DNA from: Hofstenia miamia
Taxonomy: Eukaryota > Xenacoelomorpha > Acoela
DNA length: 64,000 nucleotides
Assembly (NCBI GenBank): GCA_004352715.1
Contig: SCFE01000072.1
Span: 105,566 to 169,565 of the forward strand
Direction: 5' to 3'
Shown one piece after another: positions 35,211 to 47,891 of the stretch (positions within the stretch are counted from its first letter, which is position 1; each line of letters starts with the position of its first letter). The notes beneath the pieces were generated by a model that was not told the DNA's origin, did no database searches, and worked only from the letters and a program-made list of their open reading frames with translations. A program made the translations under genes and the position numbers.

Positions 35211-37122
35211 GCATACTAAATATTCACGATTTTTCAAATTTGACAGAAGCACTTGCTAGGGAACCCTCTTCTCTTTTGTTTTTGCATTTCTTCACAAAAT
35301 CAGAAATGGAATGTTTTTGCTAAAGTCGGATTTCCAATTGAAAAAACTCAAGATTTTAATATACTTTAAACACAGAATAATTTTTATGATCAATTTTCAC
35401 CATGCCAAAGAAGAACATTTACCCTTACATGTGTAAAAATCTCAGGATTCCCAAGTTTCCTAATAAGCCTGGTCACAATATGTGTTTAAGTATGAGCACA
35501 GGAAAAATTAGGTTTCTTAAGAAGAAATGAAACTAAAAATATCAATAGACTAACAGCTGCTTTTTACAGTTTGCACTATGTTTGTAGTAGCAAAACAAAT
35601 ATACATCTTCATAAAATAATAACAAAATGATTTAAAAATCTACAGACTGGAGATACGTAAAATATATCTAAAGTACACAAACTATTTATAAAAAAATATA
35701 AAGGTGAAATATGTTTAAATTTTTCGCAATGGATTTTTTATATTGGAATGCAAATATGTTCTCTTTTAATATTTCTTAAATTTTCTTATATTAAGTTCAA
35801 TTTTTGTTTGTGATTGCAACTTGTTCCAATAGTTACACATTGTAGATACTAAAGCCTATCGCCGTATTTGTGGGGATCCCTGCAAGAATTTTTTATTTAG
35901 GGGGTCAAAAATTCCTAAAAAACGAAGAAATTTTTTTTCTTGGAAGCTTGCTAAATATCTTTGAATGGCAATGTAATGCAAGGAAATAACACTAGCAAAA
36001 AGTTTTCTATGCCTCAATGCGCCTCTGAAAACCAAAAATGTTGACACTAAATTGAAGTCCTGGCATTGTAATTCAATACAGCGAAATTCTAAAAACAAAA
36101 TCTAAAAAATTTCTTTGCCGTCGGCGTGATCCCTGCTTTGCTATTTTCATTCTACATGTCAATTTATTTGTTCTTTTACTTATGCTAGCATTGATAAATA
36201 ATGGACATTTTGCGTAATAATTTGGAACATTTTTATTAAGCTGGAAATTGAATTTATATCAAGTTTAATATTACTAGCAAAATGTTATTTTATAAAAAAA
36301 TTCCAAATACAATACCAACTAGATTTCACAAATAACTCAGCCGGTGTTTTTTATATACTGCACCCTAAAAAATCTGATGATTTTTAGTCTTGCATGAGCG
36401 GCATTATGTAACCGAATGATCAAATACCAATTGATTGTCTTGTGTATAGGATAAGGTCAGTTTTAACTTTGTAATCCTTGACAGATTTATTGAATCAAAA
36501 ACGCATTAAATAGTACCGGCATTTCGCGAAGATTAATTTTAGTAGTTAATAAACATTTTAAAATTAAATTAGTGCTATTCTTTTGTGGTAAATTTTAACT
36601 TAACAATTTTAACCTAATAAAAAGCATTTTCTAATAAAATACTAATAGAATTTGGAATTTAAATGAAGACAATGTTTAGCAGTAAAACATTTTTAACTTT
36701 TAGGTTTTAATTTGAAGAGGGCTTTGCAGCAACTGCAGTAACTTTCGAGTGATTAAGGTATAGGTACTGAATGACCATAGTGTTTCTGCGGCGGTGGAAG
36801 ATGTTGTGGTGTGGCAAATTTCACAAAAAATGTCAACCTCGCACATTGTTAAACTTAATATTGCTACTGTTTAGTTTACATCTCTTCTTTTCTTATCATC
36901 AATACGTGAAAAAAACTTCTCTTGTATGTATTTTTGACACCAGCAACTGCAATATGGGTGGCTCGAAGTTATGCTAGGGTGGGCCACTTTAGTCCTTCTT
37001 GAAAAATACTGAGCGGCATTTTATTATTTAATAATTCTATATAATTAAAACTTCTAAGGAAATAATTTTATAATTATATAATTTATTCATATTTTATATA
37101 TATATATAAATGGAACTATTTA
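35211..37122. other. Intron 1, no gene
   Basis: AT-rich with no recognised element. GATCCCTGC occurs at 35875-35883 and again at about 36128-36136; no terminal repeats lie just inside, so I do not call an element. Confidence 0.4.
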
Positions 37123-38052
37123 CTAATACGCAGATGATATTTGTATATTACAAACAGCAAAAAATCCCTTTGAGGCAACTAAACATTTGACAAAAGATAT
37201 TGGAAACCTCGTAACATATTTCAATCGTAATAAACTAAAAATCAATTCTGACAAAACTCAATTTATCATCTTTTCATCTAAACAACAACAAACGCTTACT
37301 GAAAATATTAAAATTAAATGCGTAAACTATCTAGGTGTATTAATAGACAATGAATTAAAATTCGATAATTTCTTCTCCAACAAATTAAAAAAGATGGCAT
37401 GTGGAATAAAATATTTGTACCATTTGCGCCATGTAGGAAAATCATCGCATGTAGAACTAATTCATTCATTTGTCTTAAGTCAATTTAATTACTGTGCATT
37501 TCTTTTTCAAAATCTCACATCGCAAAAACGTTCATCATTAGCAAAAATGTTTAACTGGGCATTTAGAACACTTAATTATATTGAAAAACATGAATCCATA
37601 ACGCAATTAAGATCATCATATAACATTTTAGCCCCGAATTACTTTATTCAGTATCAATCTTTATGTATGATTCACAAATTTATTCATGAATTAAGTTCAT
37701 TAAGTTTTCTTAATAATTACATCAAAATCAATAAAAGAAATAAAACACTTTTTAGCATCAATAATCGTCAAGATTCATTTTCTTTTAAATGTTCAATCTC
37801 TTGGAATGATTTAAGTATTGATATAAAATGTGAGAAAAACTATAAACACTTCAAGAAAAAAATAAAACAATTTCTATTAAGTAGGCAAACATTATTGGGC
37901 ATAGATAATAAACTCAACGCATGGTCAAATTACTTTTAAAACTGCCCTTTAATTAATATTGTATATTTAAATAGTTTTTGTAAATATTTTTTTATATATT
38001 TTTTAGTTTATAGTTTTTATATACATTTAAGCAATAAATTTGCTCTGACTCC
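37123..38052 (+). mobile_element. 5'-truncated LINE 3' end (family also at 58.1-58.7 kb)
   Basis: The sequence starts abruptly at the reverse-transcriptase Y-A-D-D-like motif (A-D-D-I-C-I-L at 37127) and runs open to a stop at 37939. Blocks seen: N-S-D-K-T-Q-F-I-I-F, V-N-Y-L-G-V-L-I-D, W-A-F-R-T-L-N-Y, then S-I-S-W-N-D-L-S and F-K-K-K-I-K-Q-F-L-L. The 3' UTR ends GCAATAAATTTGCTCTGAC, close to GCAATAAATTGCTTTTGAC at 58386-58649, so both are one family. Truncation at the 5' end is the normal outcome of incomplete target-primed reverse transcription. Confidence 0.75.
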
Positions 38053-39867
38053 ATATAATTTTATTAATATATAATTTTATAACTTTAGACTGGAGGATTT
38101 GAAATAAATTATATTAACTAGTGAAAGTAGTTAAAAAAGATCATACTACTAGGACCATTGCTAGGGTAATGTACATTTGGCTTAGTTTTCTATATTTTAT
38201 GAAAAATTTAAAATGCCATTTTCCGGATTCAGTATTACCAAAAGAATGAAATTGAACTGCTGGGTCATAATTAAAAAAATCAAGTATCATATTGTTTCCC
38301 GATATCCAGTTCCTATAAATACATTATTTTTTGTAGCATTATTGGAATCGTTACATTGGTGTCATTATTACGTATTCATGCGATCTATTTGAACAACATC
38401 AGGTTACTATGAGATGCAAATGATCATTTTAACAGAATATCACATTTCCAAATGTTGCCAGCTCAAATTTCTTTGAAGAGAAAATTGGCGGAACTAAATG
38501 TAAATTTATGGTAATTGAATATTTACTTAAGGTTATCCGCATATATCATATGCCATGCATAAAACTAAGATCAAATTATTTATACGTTAATGCAACGTTA
38601 ATTGATAATTTTTGCAATTAAATATTAAAAAATAAGTGATCAATCAAATAACGAAGTATTAGATAAACTCATAAAAATTAATAATATGTAAAATTCGTGA
38701 CTGAATGTATAAAAAGCTTCACAAATATAGGGATATATTATAATTAGAAATACTGATATCTACCTATGCCTGCAATTTGCAATAATCTTGGTGAATGTTT
38801 AGCTATGTTTTCTCATGTTTGCACATATTGATTGAAAGTTTTGTAGTTGAATATTTTACGACAATCAAATTTCTCATTGAAAAATACTCATATTTCCTGG
38901 TAGCTCAGGCACAAGAATACATTTTATTACAAATGTTCATCCTTGCATGAGCGGATCCAACCAGGCGAAAGGCTTTCAATATTGTTTAACATGTTTGGAT
39001 AAAATTGTTTAAAAATGCGGACAAATAGATTCGTTGCATGAAAGCAACACTAGTAGAAATTGAGTTAGAGCCAAAAAAACCACTTAAAGCTTGGTAGTTA
39101 AATTATTTTTTGATTGGTATTGATTTTATATTGTTCTTATTGAAACCCAAGCTAAAAAATTGTGGATGTGTGTGTGTGTATGATACTCGAATTTTTTCTT
39201 TGACCAGGTCGTGTAACGGGCCATTGTTAGATGGGCTGGGTCTGGTGGCTCGTTTCCCTTCCTGATTCTAGCAGTGACCATCTACAAATGGTTGTTGATT
39301 TTTAACTAACTTTATGAAGAGACCTTGTTTTTAATAATAATGATTAATCAATGCCTTGATTGTATTTATTGTGAAGGCTTTGTTAAAATTTGAATGGTAA
39401 GGAATGTATAACCCAAAATTTGTTTCTTTTATATTAATATTTTTGTAAAAAGTTTTATACTACACACCCAAATTATGAATATCTCACAGATCCCACTAAC
39501 AGTTTTTAAAGTGTTTGAAGATAATGATTATCTGCACAAATTAATCAAGAAAATATGCAATTGCTTTATTTTGCAACGTTTGATTAAGCCAAAATCAATG
39601 CATAACCAAAGCTTCTTTTATGTATATAACCAAATAAAAAATTTAATGAAAAAAATAAAAATTATTAATTAAAATTTAAAATAAAAAATTATCTTCCGTG
39701 TATTTACATCATTTAAGCTAAATATTTGTTCTAAAATAAAGGATCCTATGTTGTCTAAAATTTAATATTTATGATAGTTAGCAAGAATTTAGAAACATAT
39801 TAACGGACATTTAAAATCGGATATATTTATGCAATAACATCAAGCAAAGGAAACAAATTTTTACATA
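38053..39867. other. Intron 1, no gene
   Basis: AT-rich, no recognised feature. The short open frame at 39475-39672 looks like chance. Confidence 0.4.
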
Positions 39868-41180
39868 CGAGGGTCATATCAGAAGTTCTGCACAGCAGTC
39901 ATTCTTGTGATCGATTTAATTGTTAATTAACAATTTGCTTGTGCATTCAGTCAGACACAACGTCTTGTGATTAGCATTCACTTAGTGCGCATCTGCGTGT
40001 CTTTATAAGACAGTTGGAAGCCTTTAGGTTCAGTAACGTGTTTGGACATGGCTGAATTCAGTAGAAACGAGTGGCGTGCAATAATTCATTTTCTTTTTAA
40101 AGAGGGAAAAACGCCAACTGAAGCAGCTAATCGCCTGCAGCAACACTATGGCGCATCTGCACCTGACAGATCGACAATCAGCAGATGGATGTCGCGGTTC
40201 CAGTGTGGCAGAACTTCGCTGGAAGATGACCCCCGCTGTGGAGCTCCGATCACGGCCACCGGTGAAGATCAGGTGGCCATTGTCCGTAACCTGTTGGACG
40301 AAGATCGTCGACTGACGTTCGATGAACTGCAGGCTGCCACTGGTTTCAGCCGAGGCAGTTTGCAGCGAATCATTCATGACGATCTAGAAATGAAGAAGGT
40401 TAGTGCTCGATGGGTCCCAAGGCTGCTGACGGAGGAACACAAGATCGCGAGAGTCCAACTGTCGACGGGATCTCTGCAACTGCTGGAGGAGTTGGGCGAG
40501 CGGTTTTGGCGGCGCATCATTACTGCTGACGAAACGCCTCTCCCACACTATATGCCGGAAACAAAGCGGCAGTCTATGCAGTGGATATCGGCTGGAGAAC
40601 CTCGACCCGTGCATGCTCGATCTGCACCGTCCGTTGGCAAGTTCCAGGTCACGGTATTCTGGGACTGTGACGGTGTCATCCATGTTGACTATTGTCCGCC
40701 TCGCCAAACCATCAACGCTGCCTACTACAGCGAGCTACTCCAGATTGTGCACAATAAACTGCCTCAAGTTCGTCCAGGAAAGTTGCACATGCGCCCGCTG
40801 TTTCTCCAGGACAATGCCCGAGTGCACACGGCCAATTTAACCATGGCTAAAATTCGAGAACTGAAGTGGCAATTGTTACCACACCCCGCCTATTCCCCAG
40901 ACCTTGCACCCAGCGACTTCCATCTCTTTGGACCGATGAAAGATCCCCTCCGAGGCGTCAAATTTGATGGAGAAAAGGAAATTCGAGCCGCAGTCAAGAA
41001 CGTTTTGAACAGCTTCCCGAAATCGTGGTTCGATGAAGGCATGAAGAAGCTGGAGAAGCGCTGGAAGAAGTGCATTGACTTAGAAGGCGATTATGTGGAA
41101 AAATAAAATGTAGTTTGTTTAATATATGTTTTCATGCTTGAATAAATTTGTTTTGTGCAAAACTTTTGGTATGACCCTCG
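39868..41180. mobile_element. Complete mariner transposon with TA target duplication
   Basis: The 27-bp inverted ends (CGAGGGTCATATCAGAAGTT... and its complement) agree at 24 of 27. TA lies outside each end (39866-39867 and 41181-41182). The length, 1313 bp, is typical of mariner. The transposase ORF is uninterrupted. It sits in intron 1 of the GGT-like gene. Confidence 0.93.
40048..41106 (+). CDS. Mariner transposase, apparently intact (DD34D)
   Basis: 352 aa from ATG 40048; the earlier in-frame TTG at 40042 is unlikely as a start. An N-terminal helix-turn-helix pair (residues about 5-110) carries R-F-Q-C-G-R-T-S-L-E-D-D-P-R-C-G, the mariner 'rF..G..sleD.pr.GrP' linker. Catalytic residues: I-T-A-D-E-T, then L-Q-D-N-A-R-V-H, then S-P-D-L-A-P-S-D-F-H-L-F. 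Exactly 34 residues separate the second and third Asp, as in mariner D34D. The W of the usual D-E-T-W is P. The gene is visibly GC-richer than its surroundings and has no stop or frameshift, pointing to recent arrival, perhaps by horizontal transfer. It would excise and integrate this element at TA sites. Confidence 0.93.
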   Translation: MAEFSRNEWRAIIHFLFKEGKTPTEAANRLQQHYGASAPDRSTISRWMSRFQCGRTSLEDDPRCGAPITATGEDQVAIVRNLLDEDRRLTFDELQAATGFSRGSLQRIIHDDLEMKKVSARWVPRLLTEEHKIARVQLSTGSLQLLEELGERFWRRIITADETPLPHYMPETKRQSMQWISAGEPRPVHARSAPSVGKFQVTVFWDCDGVIHVDYCPPRQTINAAYYSELLQIVHNKLPQVRPGKLHMRPLFLQDNARVHTANLTMAKIRELKWQLLPHPAYSPDLAPSDFHLFGPMKDPLRGVKFDGEKEIRAAVKNVLNSFPKSWFDEGMKKLEKRWKKCIDLEGDYVEK

Positions 41181-41826
41181 TACAACTAAGAACACAACAT
41201 CATACAGTAGGCAAAGCTTTAGTCATCAAGCAAACAAAAAAACATCAATAATAAAATAAGCAACAAAATATGATAACACTAATTTTATCTTACGACACAT
41301 GTAATAATTATATAAAAAACAATGCGTTTATTCAATTTCATTAACTGTAATTTCTTCGGCTTTTTTGTATTTTACAAGTCTACTGTATGAAAATGCAATA
41401 TTAAAATACTAATGAGTATTTGAAACAAGTTTAATAGAATATTTCTTTGTTGCAATTGAAAAAGCATAAACAGTAACAAAGAGCAGCTTTGATTAAATTA
41501 ATAATAATAACAATGATTATCTGATTTTATTGCAGCGTAGTCAATCAGCACTAAACCAAATTATAAATGTCAACATATGTATATTACGAAACATTCATCG
41601 TGAAAAACTTTGTTCAATTAAAATGAAAAGGAAAATACAAAAGATCTGAATGTTTTAAAAGTCGACGTTGTTCAATAGAAAATTATATTTTTAACAATGC
41701 AAATAAACGTTTTTTCATTTGCTTTCTAATGAATTATTTACATGAATATTAGACAATGAATTAGAGTTGGGCGTTCCTATAAGAAATGGTTGATTCAAAA
41801 CAAAGGCAACAATTTGGCATTCCCAC
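41181..41826. other. Intron 1, no gene
   Basis: AT-rich; nothing recognised. Confidence 0.4.
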
Positions 41827-42180
41827 CAAACTTGTCAACGAGGCGAGCTTGGCCACCATATTTGATATACAACGAGCCCAAAACGAGCCTATTTTAGGCA
41901 AAGCAAATTTATAGTTCTGCTTGTTAATTTGATTATGGAGATTTTTCTTATTATTTGCAGTCAGTATACCTTTCCCATAATCTTATTTAAGAAATGTTTA
42001 TTAAATAATAGAGAGCTATGTAAAAAATTCTTTGAGCACAGTATTTTTAAAAAAATACCGAGCTAAAACGAGCCTTATTCAAAGATTTTATGTGGCGAGG
42101 CGAGCCGAGCCGAACTTACACAAAATTTAAACGAACCGAGCCGAGCCGAGCTTGGAAATGTCGGCTCGTTGACAAGTCTC
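41827..42180. mobile_element. hAT-type MITE, family B, copy 3
   Basis: It starts CAAACTTGTCAACGAGGC and ends GGCTCGTTGACAAGTCTC. The flanks ATTCCCAC (41819-41826) and ATTCACAC (42181-42188) are an 8-bp target duplication with one mismatch. CGAGCC/GAGCCGAGCC words are iterated at both ends. This uninterrupted 354-bp copy is the best guide to the family's full length. Confidence 0.9.
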
Positions 42181-43636
42181 ATTCACACCATACTCAAAAC
42201 AACATTTCTATGTAATTCTAATATTATTGTGTTCTTTTTATATACATTTCCCAAATTAATAATCTAGATGAATAGAATTTTTAAAACTCCACAGAATTAT
42301 TGTAGCAATGCACAGCTACGAAATAGCAGCAACATTCATATTATTAATGGTGGCTTAAACTCCAAAGGGATGAAAAAATGTAATTAGGTGGCCAATGCTG
42401 TACTCCATTGATCATTCTCTAAAAGAAATCATCCCCAAGAAAAAAAGTCATGTAACAGAGTGCCCTGGTTGAACGATCTTCAAGCTTCCCGGAGATTCTT
42501 AAATATGTTGGCAGACAGTTATCTTAAAATATTTTAGTTGTCTATCTGTAAGTCAGATTTGTTTTTCTGATTTATTTTCATAAATTCAAATTCAAATAAT
42601 AAGTTATAACATATTTTGTCTAGTTACCCTTAGCAGTGAAGCAGGATATGGCCAATTATAGAGGTAGAGATTCCCTACTAGGGAACCAAAACACGAAATC
42701 CATAAGAGCACCCTTAATCAATATTGTAAGTAGGCCTGATGTTTCAAGATCGTGAATATTACCTTTCTAATCAAAAGCTGTTCCCACCATGCATTAAATA
42801 TGTTTTTGTGTATTGATTATATCTGATGCAAACTACAGCATATTTAGGGAATATTACATGATTAATCTTGAAATTATTTTACAGAGTAAATTTAAATTGT
42901 CTGTATAATGTTTGCACTTAGTCGTGGTTTTGGCTTTTATATCCCAATCCCTGAGGTCAATACTTAAGCTTTCCATTTTTTCTTAAACGCGTAATATTGA
43001 AAGGACTTGACTGCTGTATGAAAGCAATCTGTAAATCTAAAAATTACATCAACTACAAATCATACAATTGATGACATTGCTATGAGTGACTCACCAACGT
43101 CAATTTGCATCTATAGATATCCATGTGTAAGTCCTGAACAATTTTCATTATGACCTTGTATTTGAAGAAATAGTTCTCACTATGGATAATATAGAACTGT
43201 GAAGAGGATGGATATATCGCATTTTGAAACGAAAGAAGTTTGACATATCGCGTTTTCTACCAAAACACGATTTTTAAAGGGGACTTCCAAAAAAATTATT
43301 ATATATTTATTATATATTATTATATATTTATTTAGACGTCAAGCTTTCAACAGAAGATAGAAAGGATTCAGGAAATATAAAATCTGATCTCAGGTAAATT
43401 TAAAAAAAAATTACTATATCGCGTTTTGGGAATCGAACTCTTCATATATATATATATATATATATATATNNNNNNNNNNNNNNNNNNNNNNNNNNNNNNN
43501 NNNNNNNNNNNNNNNNNNNNNNNNNNNNNNNNNNNNNNNNNNNNNNNNNNNNNNNNNNNNNNNNNNNNNNNNNNNNNNNNNNNNNNNNNNNNNNNNNNNN
43601 NNNNNNNNNNNNNNNNTATATATATATATATATATA
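42181..43636. other. Intron 1; (TA)n tract with an N gap
   Basis: No gene. (TA)n sequence flanks a 147-N gap at 43470-43616, so the assembly broke inside a microsatellite. TATTATATATTTAT words repeat at 43298-43332. Confidence 0.5.
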
Positions 43637-44100
43637 TATATAAGTTGTTTTAATCTAAAAAATTAAGCACAGTGATACAAAAAACTGAAATTGAATAACG
43701 CAAATTTCAAAAAATTATGAAAATATTTTAGTATTAATTTTGATATATTCTGTATATCAATTTTTTGAATAACTAACAAGTTTTTAATTTTTCAGTGAAC
43801 TTAAATTGGGAACCTTTCAATTTGTTTAGTTAGTCTATGAATATATAAAGTTAAGCGTAGCATTATAACACATTATTTTGGTTTACATTGCTGTGATAAT
43901 TAATCTTACTTAGCATTTAAAAATAACTATGTAAGTAAACAAATAAACCTGTAAAAAATTTTCGCTATTTCCAACTATAATTACATCTCTAGTATGGTGT
44001 GCGCAACTCCTCAACTGATATTTGTGCTTAAATGTTTTTGCAAACGAAAGTAGTTGAGATTTGTTTTGAGTGACCTTTCCAATATTAGACATACAAACGT
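43637..44100. repeat. Diverged dispersed repeat, copy 1
   Basis: It aligns loosely end to end with 49652-50085: the shared order is a (TA)n run, 'ag.tgttttaatcta.aaaa', 'gtttaca.tgctgtg', 'tttgcaaa.gaaa', 'ctttccaatatt'. Both copies start directly after a (TA)n tract and have the same orientation. No terminal inverted repeats or coding capacity are visible. The family is unrecognised. Confidence 0.65.
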
Positions 44101-47046
44101 ACAAACTTAATTATTTTAATAAAGTTTCTTAACTTCCAGTTCCATCTTTGCTATCCTTGCGCTTTCAAATGATAATCTCATAATATTAGATGATCTTAAT
44201 AAATAATTTTAAGACCATGTCTTTAGTGAATAGCACCTTCCTGAAATTATGTGCAATGAGGGAAATACATTTATCGGTTAACTCGAAATTTGGAATTAGC
44301 AATATTATAATAAAGACTTGTATCCGCCATTCTTGTACTCCAGATAAATGAAAGCTTTTGAAACGAACTGATAAACAAACATAATTAAATGTTATCAAGC
44401 ATTTATTGAATGGTTTTGATACATAAATGAAAAATGACAAATTAATTCCTAGATTTATAGCGCATTCCTGTCAGAGATTTACGTTTCTTTGCAGGCTATG
44501 TTGGTTGCATAAGTGATTGCTTGAAACATGTGTAACAAATTATACAGCGTTTGGTTACAAAAGCTAAATCAAACGCCAATTGTAAACATGACTAAATCTT
44601 CAAAAACTTTGTAAACATCAGTGTGTGTGACTTAATGGCACATTATGGAAGCAATTATAGGTCTGATTTACAAAGCGCACGATATGTAATGCTACCAACT
44701 TAGTAGCATTTGAAGTTATACTTTTTTCCAGCTGTGATATTATCCGCAGTAAATGGATGTTGAAAGATGGCCTAGCAAAACAGACGAAAAATTTTTTTAT
44801 TTTCGTTTTGGTATAAAATATGATATTTTCCCATTAAGCTCTTCAAAAAGTGATTCACAAATTTTTGGGTTGTTGCAGAGAGAGCCTAGGAACTTCTATT
44901 AAATCTTTGTAAATTGAGACAATTTCGGTATAACGAATATTAAATGGCTTAGACTAATACGTTTATTTCTGTTACCAATTTCATTAAACATTTTTCTCTC
45001 TCGGGAAATATGCANNNNNNNNNNNNNNNNNNNNNGAAAAATTTTTTTATTTTCGTTTTGGTATAAAATATGATATTTTCCCATTAAGCTCTTCAAAAAG
45101 TGATTCACAAATTTTTGGGTTGTTGCAGAGAGAGCCTAGGAACTTCTATTAAATCTTTGTAAATTGAGACAATTTCGGTATAACGAATATTAAATGGCTT
45201 AGACTAATACGTTTATTTCTGTTACCAATTTCATTAAACATTTTTCTCTCTCGGGAAATATGCAGTCATTTAATCCTATATGGACCAAATGCGTTCCTCA
45301 GCGACATTAGAAAAACATTGATGTTATAAATATAATCAGAATATTTTTTTCACGTGGTTATTAAGTGAACGGGACACAACCTTGGCTACATAAGACGTAT
45401 TGTTTCGTTCAAACTCTTATCACGTGGTCTACTTCTCAGATGTAAACAAATTTTAACGGGTGCATAAGAACTAGATGCAAAATAAATTGGTCCATATACG
45501 GTTAACACATTCTGAAGCATATTAATTAACAACATTTGGTTATAACAAATTTACAGAATTAAAATTATGAATTGGCCTGTAACTCATCGTTAAAAAAAGT
45601 AAATTTTGAAAGACCACTTATAAGTCAAACTATTTTATACTATAAACATTTATTGATTGAAAACTGAATGGCGTGCTACCATTTTGAAAGTATCTCCTTT
45701 ATTAAAGTAGAGAGAAAATTCCCGTGACACTTTAACAAAAAAAGAAAAACTTTTACGTCTGATTTGTTAATGATCTCATTTCATAGCACTAGTCCAAAAA
45801 AACAATCAAATACAAGTTATTTATGTTCAGAGATGGAATGGGCCGAATATTAAAGTCCAAGCGCAGCCCGCGAAGTATTAGGCTGTTCATTGAAATTAAA
45901 GCTAATTCGACCCATCTTAGGCCCATTTTACAATAATTGGCGAAAATTTTTTTTGAATTTCTTGATGTGCTATAGCTAATGTATACACTGAAATTGAAAA
46001 ATATTTATGAAACTAAGGCAAAATTTAAAAAAAAAATAAATTGTATTTTCAGCACATTGCTTTTAAATTGGATAGCATTCATTTCATTTGGATTGATTCA
46101 CCTGCAATGTTGGGTAATAGTCAGTTTTATTTAAATCTCGACACATTTTTTCCAATACCTCGACCCAAACCCGTCCCGGACTTCTCTTCCCAGCACATGT
46201 TCATTTCTGTTTCTACCTATAAGATTTGACACTTTTTATAAAATTTAATATGCACCAAGTCTTTGAAGTGTGGCAATTTTGGTATAGAAAATTGAAACAT
46301 GTTTGGCACATTCACAAACATATGCTTAAAATATCCAGAAAGAAGCAATTACTTAAATGAGCTGAAGGAAGCTGGAGAACTTTTTTCAAATTAACGTTAA
46401 TTAAGAAATTTTCAAATTATGTGAGCTTTCCAAGAAGCGCTTTTTCGACTGGTATATATAAATTCGAACCTTTTTGCCAGACGAAATCTTTTGATAAATT
46501 ACAAAATGGGGCTTAAAGTTTGCTTAACTTTAACAAATACTGAATTTCAGATCATGTAGAAAACAGTTTGATGAGAACAGGTATCCAAATATTGCGTCCT
46601 ATGCAATAGATAGAATTCGGTCAGTGTTACAATTCAAACTACTAAACGAATTGTTTTTCGCAAGAAGTACATTGTAAATATTTGGTAACTTTTTGACTAA
46701 GATAACAGAGCAAAAAATCGGTTGTATTTTCATCTCTCATACTTTCTCTGTGCTTTTCCATAATAAAATATGTAAGTTATAGAATTAATATTTTTTGCAA
46801 CGTCAGCACGCATTTCATAAAAAATATTGAAAATAGGTGGAATTTTATGGCTTGCTGAAAGACATTTTTCCTTGTAATAACGTAACAAAACCATTTGCTG
46901 CACGAAAATAACATTTTTTCTTCCTAATTACCAATTTATGCTGAAGAAAATTCTAGGAAATGATTTCAATTATGTTTGTATAAAGTTCTTCAAGAGAAAA
47001 ATACGTTTATAAAATATATCTTCATAACACTATATTAAGTTGCTAA
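44101..47046. other. Intron 1; duplicated gap flanks
   Basis: No gene. A 229-bp stretch at 44786-45014 is repeated essentially exactly at 45036-45264 across a 21-N gap, again like unmerged contig ends. GC-word patches at about 45832-45880 and 46143-46195 may be a decayed MITE, but the target duplication test failed. Confidence 0.5.
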
Positions 47047-47419
47047 GTGTTGCACAGGCTGCAGATTTTGGTGGCCTGCAAAAATTCTCGCCGGCCGGCT
47101 TGCGGTGTTAATATATGTTACGGCCGGTAAGAGCCTGCTATGGGCTGTAATTGTTTCCTTATTGTGACATATTTCTCTATGTATTTTGGATAGGTACTGC
47201 TTGCACCTAGGAAAAGACATTTCTTCTTCACTGGATTCACTTTTACACTAAAGTTACAGTAACTACATTAGTTATAGAATTCACATTAATTTAGGCGACT
47301 ATTATATTTAGATGGTTTATGAAAGATTACATGTTTCCAAAAATAACAATTCCTTTATATTTGAGCCGGAAAACCTGCAAAAATATGGCCTGTAGCCGGT
47401 TGGCCGATGTGCAACTCTG
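47047..47419. mobile_element. hAT-type MITE, family E (GGCCGG-rich)
   Basis: The right end inverts to CAGAGTTGCACATCGGCC and the left end is GTGTTGCACAGGC, apparently lacking the first two bases. The flanks are a perfect 8-bp duplication, GTTGCTAA (47039-47046 and 47420-47427). CCGGCCGGC, ACGGCCGG, AGCCGG and TGGCC words cluster near both ends, and 'CCTGCAAAAAT' recurs in inverse at the other side. Confidence 0.8.
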
Positions 47420-47891
47420 GTTGCTAATCAAGTAAGAAAAAATTCCGCTTCAATTTGATGAGCATTTTGGCGCTTGTACCAAAAAGACTGCATCGTTTCT
47501 TGGGAATATTTTAGGGTACTCTTTCTGCTAAACTTGGTTGTCATTTTTTCTCGGTTCTGTTTCGGTTTTGAGTGAAAACTACCGGTTCGAGATATTTATC
47601 AGAAGACAACTGAGACCTAGTTGTTGTACAATACATGCTTGACAACCGAAATGGTTTGATGCATTCTTGTTGCTTCGCCTTTTTTTCAATTATATTGTAA
47701 CAGAATGTTTCTTAAATATATTTGCCACTTTTAGTTTTGTATAATACACATAAATGGAATGATATTCAAAACTTTTAAATTTTTGAATGAAAAGTTTGGA
47801 TAAAAAACATCCACAGAAATAATTGTTAAATATCAAAAGACTTTTTTAGGCTACTTTATAAAAATAAGTATAAATGTAAAAAGTAACTTAC
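47420..47891. other. Start of intron 1 of the GGT-like gene
   Basis: On the minus strand the intron opens with a perfect GTAAGT donor at 47891. No other feature is seen. Confidence 0.6.

Noticed and set aside
35875-36136. Direct repeat GATCCCTGC at two sites about 250 bp apart, like a target duplication
   Set aside because: The enclosed sequence has no terminal inverted repeats, tail or coding capacity.
45832-46215. Possible seventh hAT MITE (CAGAGATGGAATGGGCC at left, CATTTCTG at right)
   Set aside because: The 8-bp flanks do not match and inverted-end similarity is confined to a few bases.
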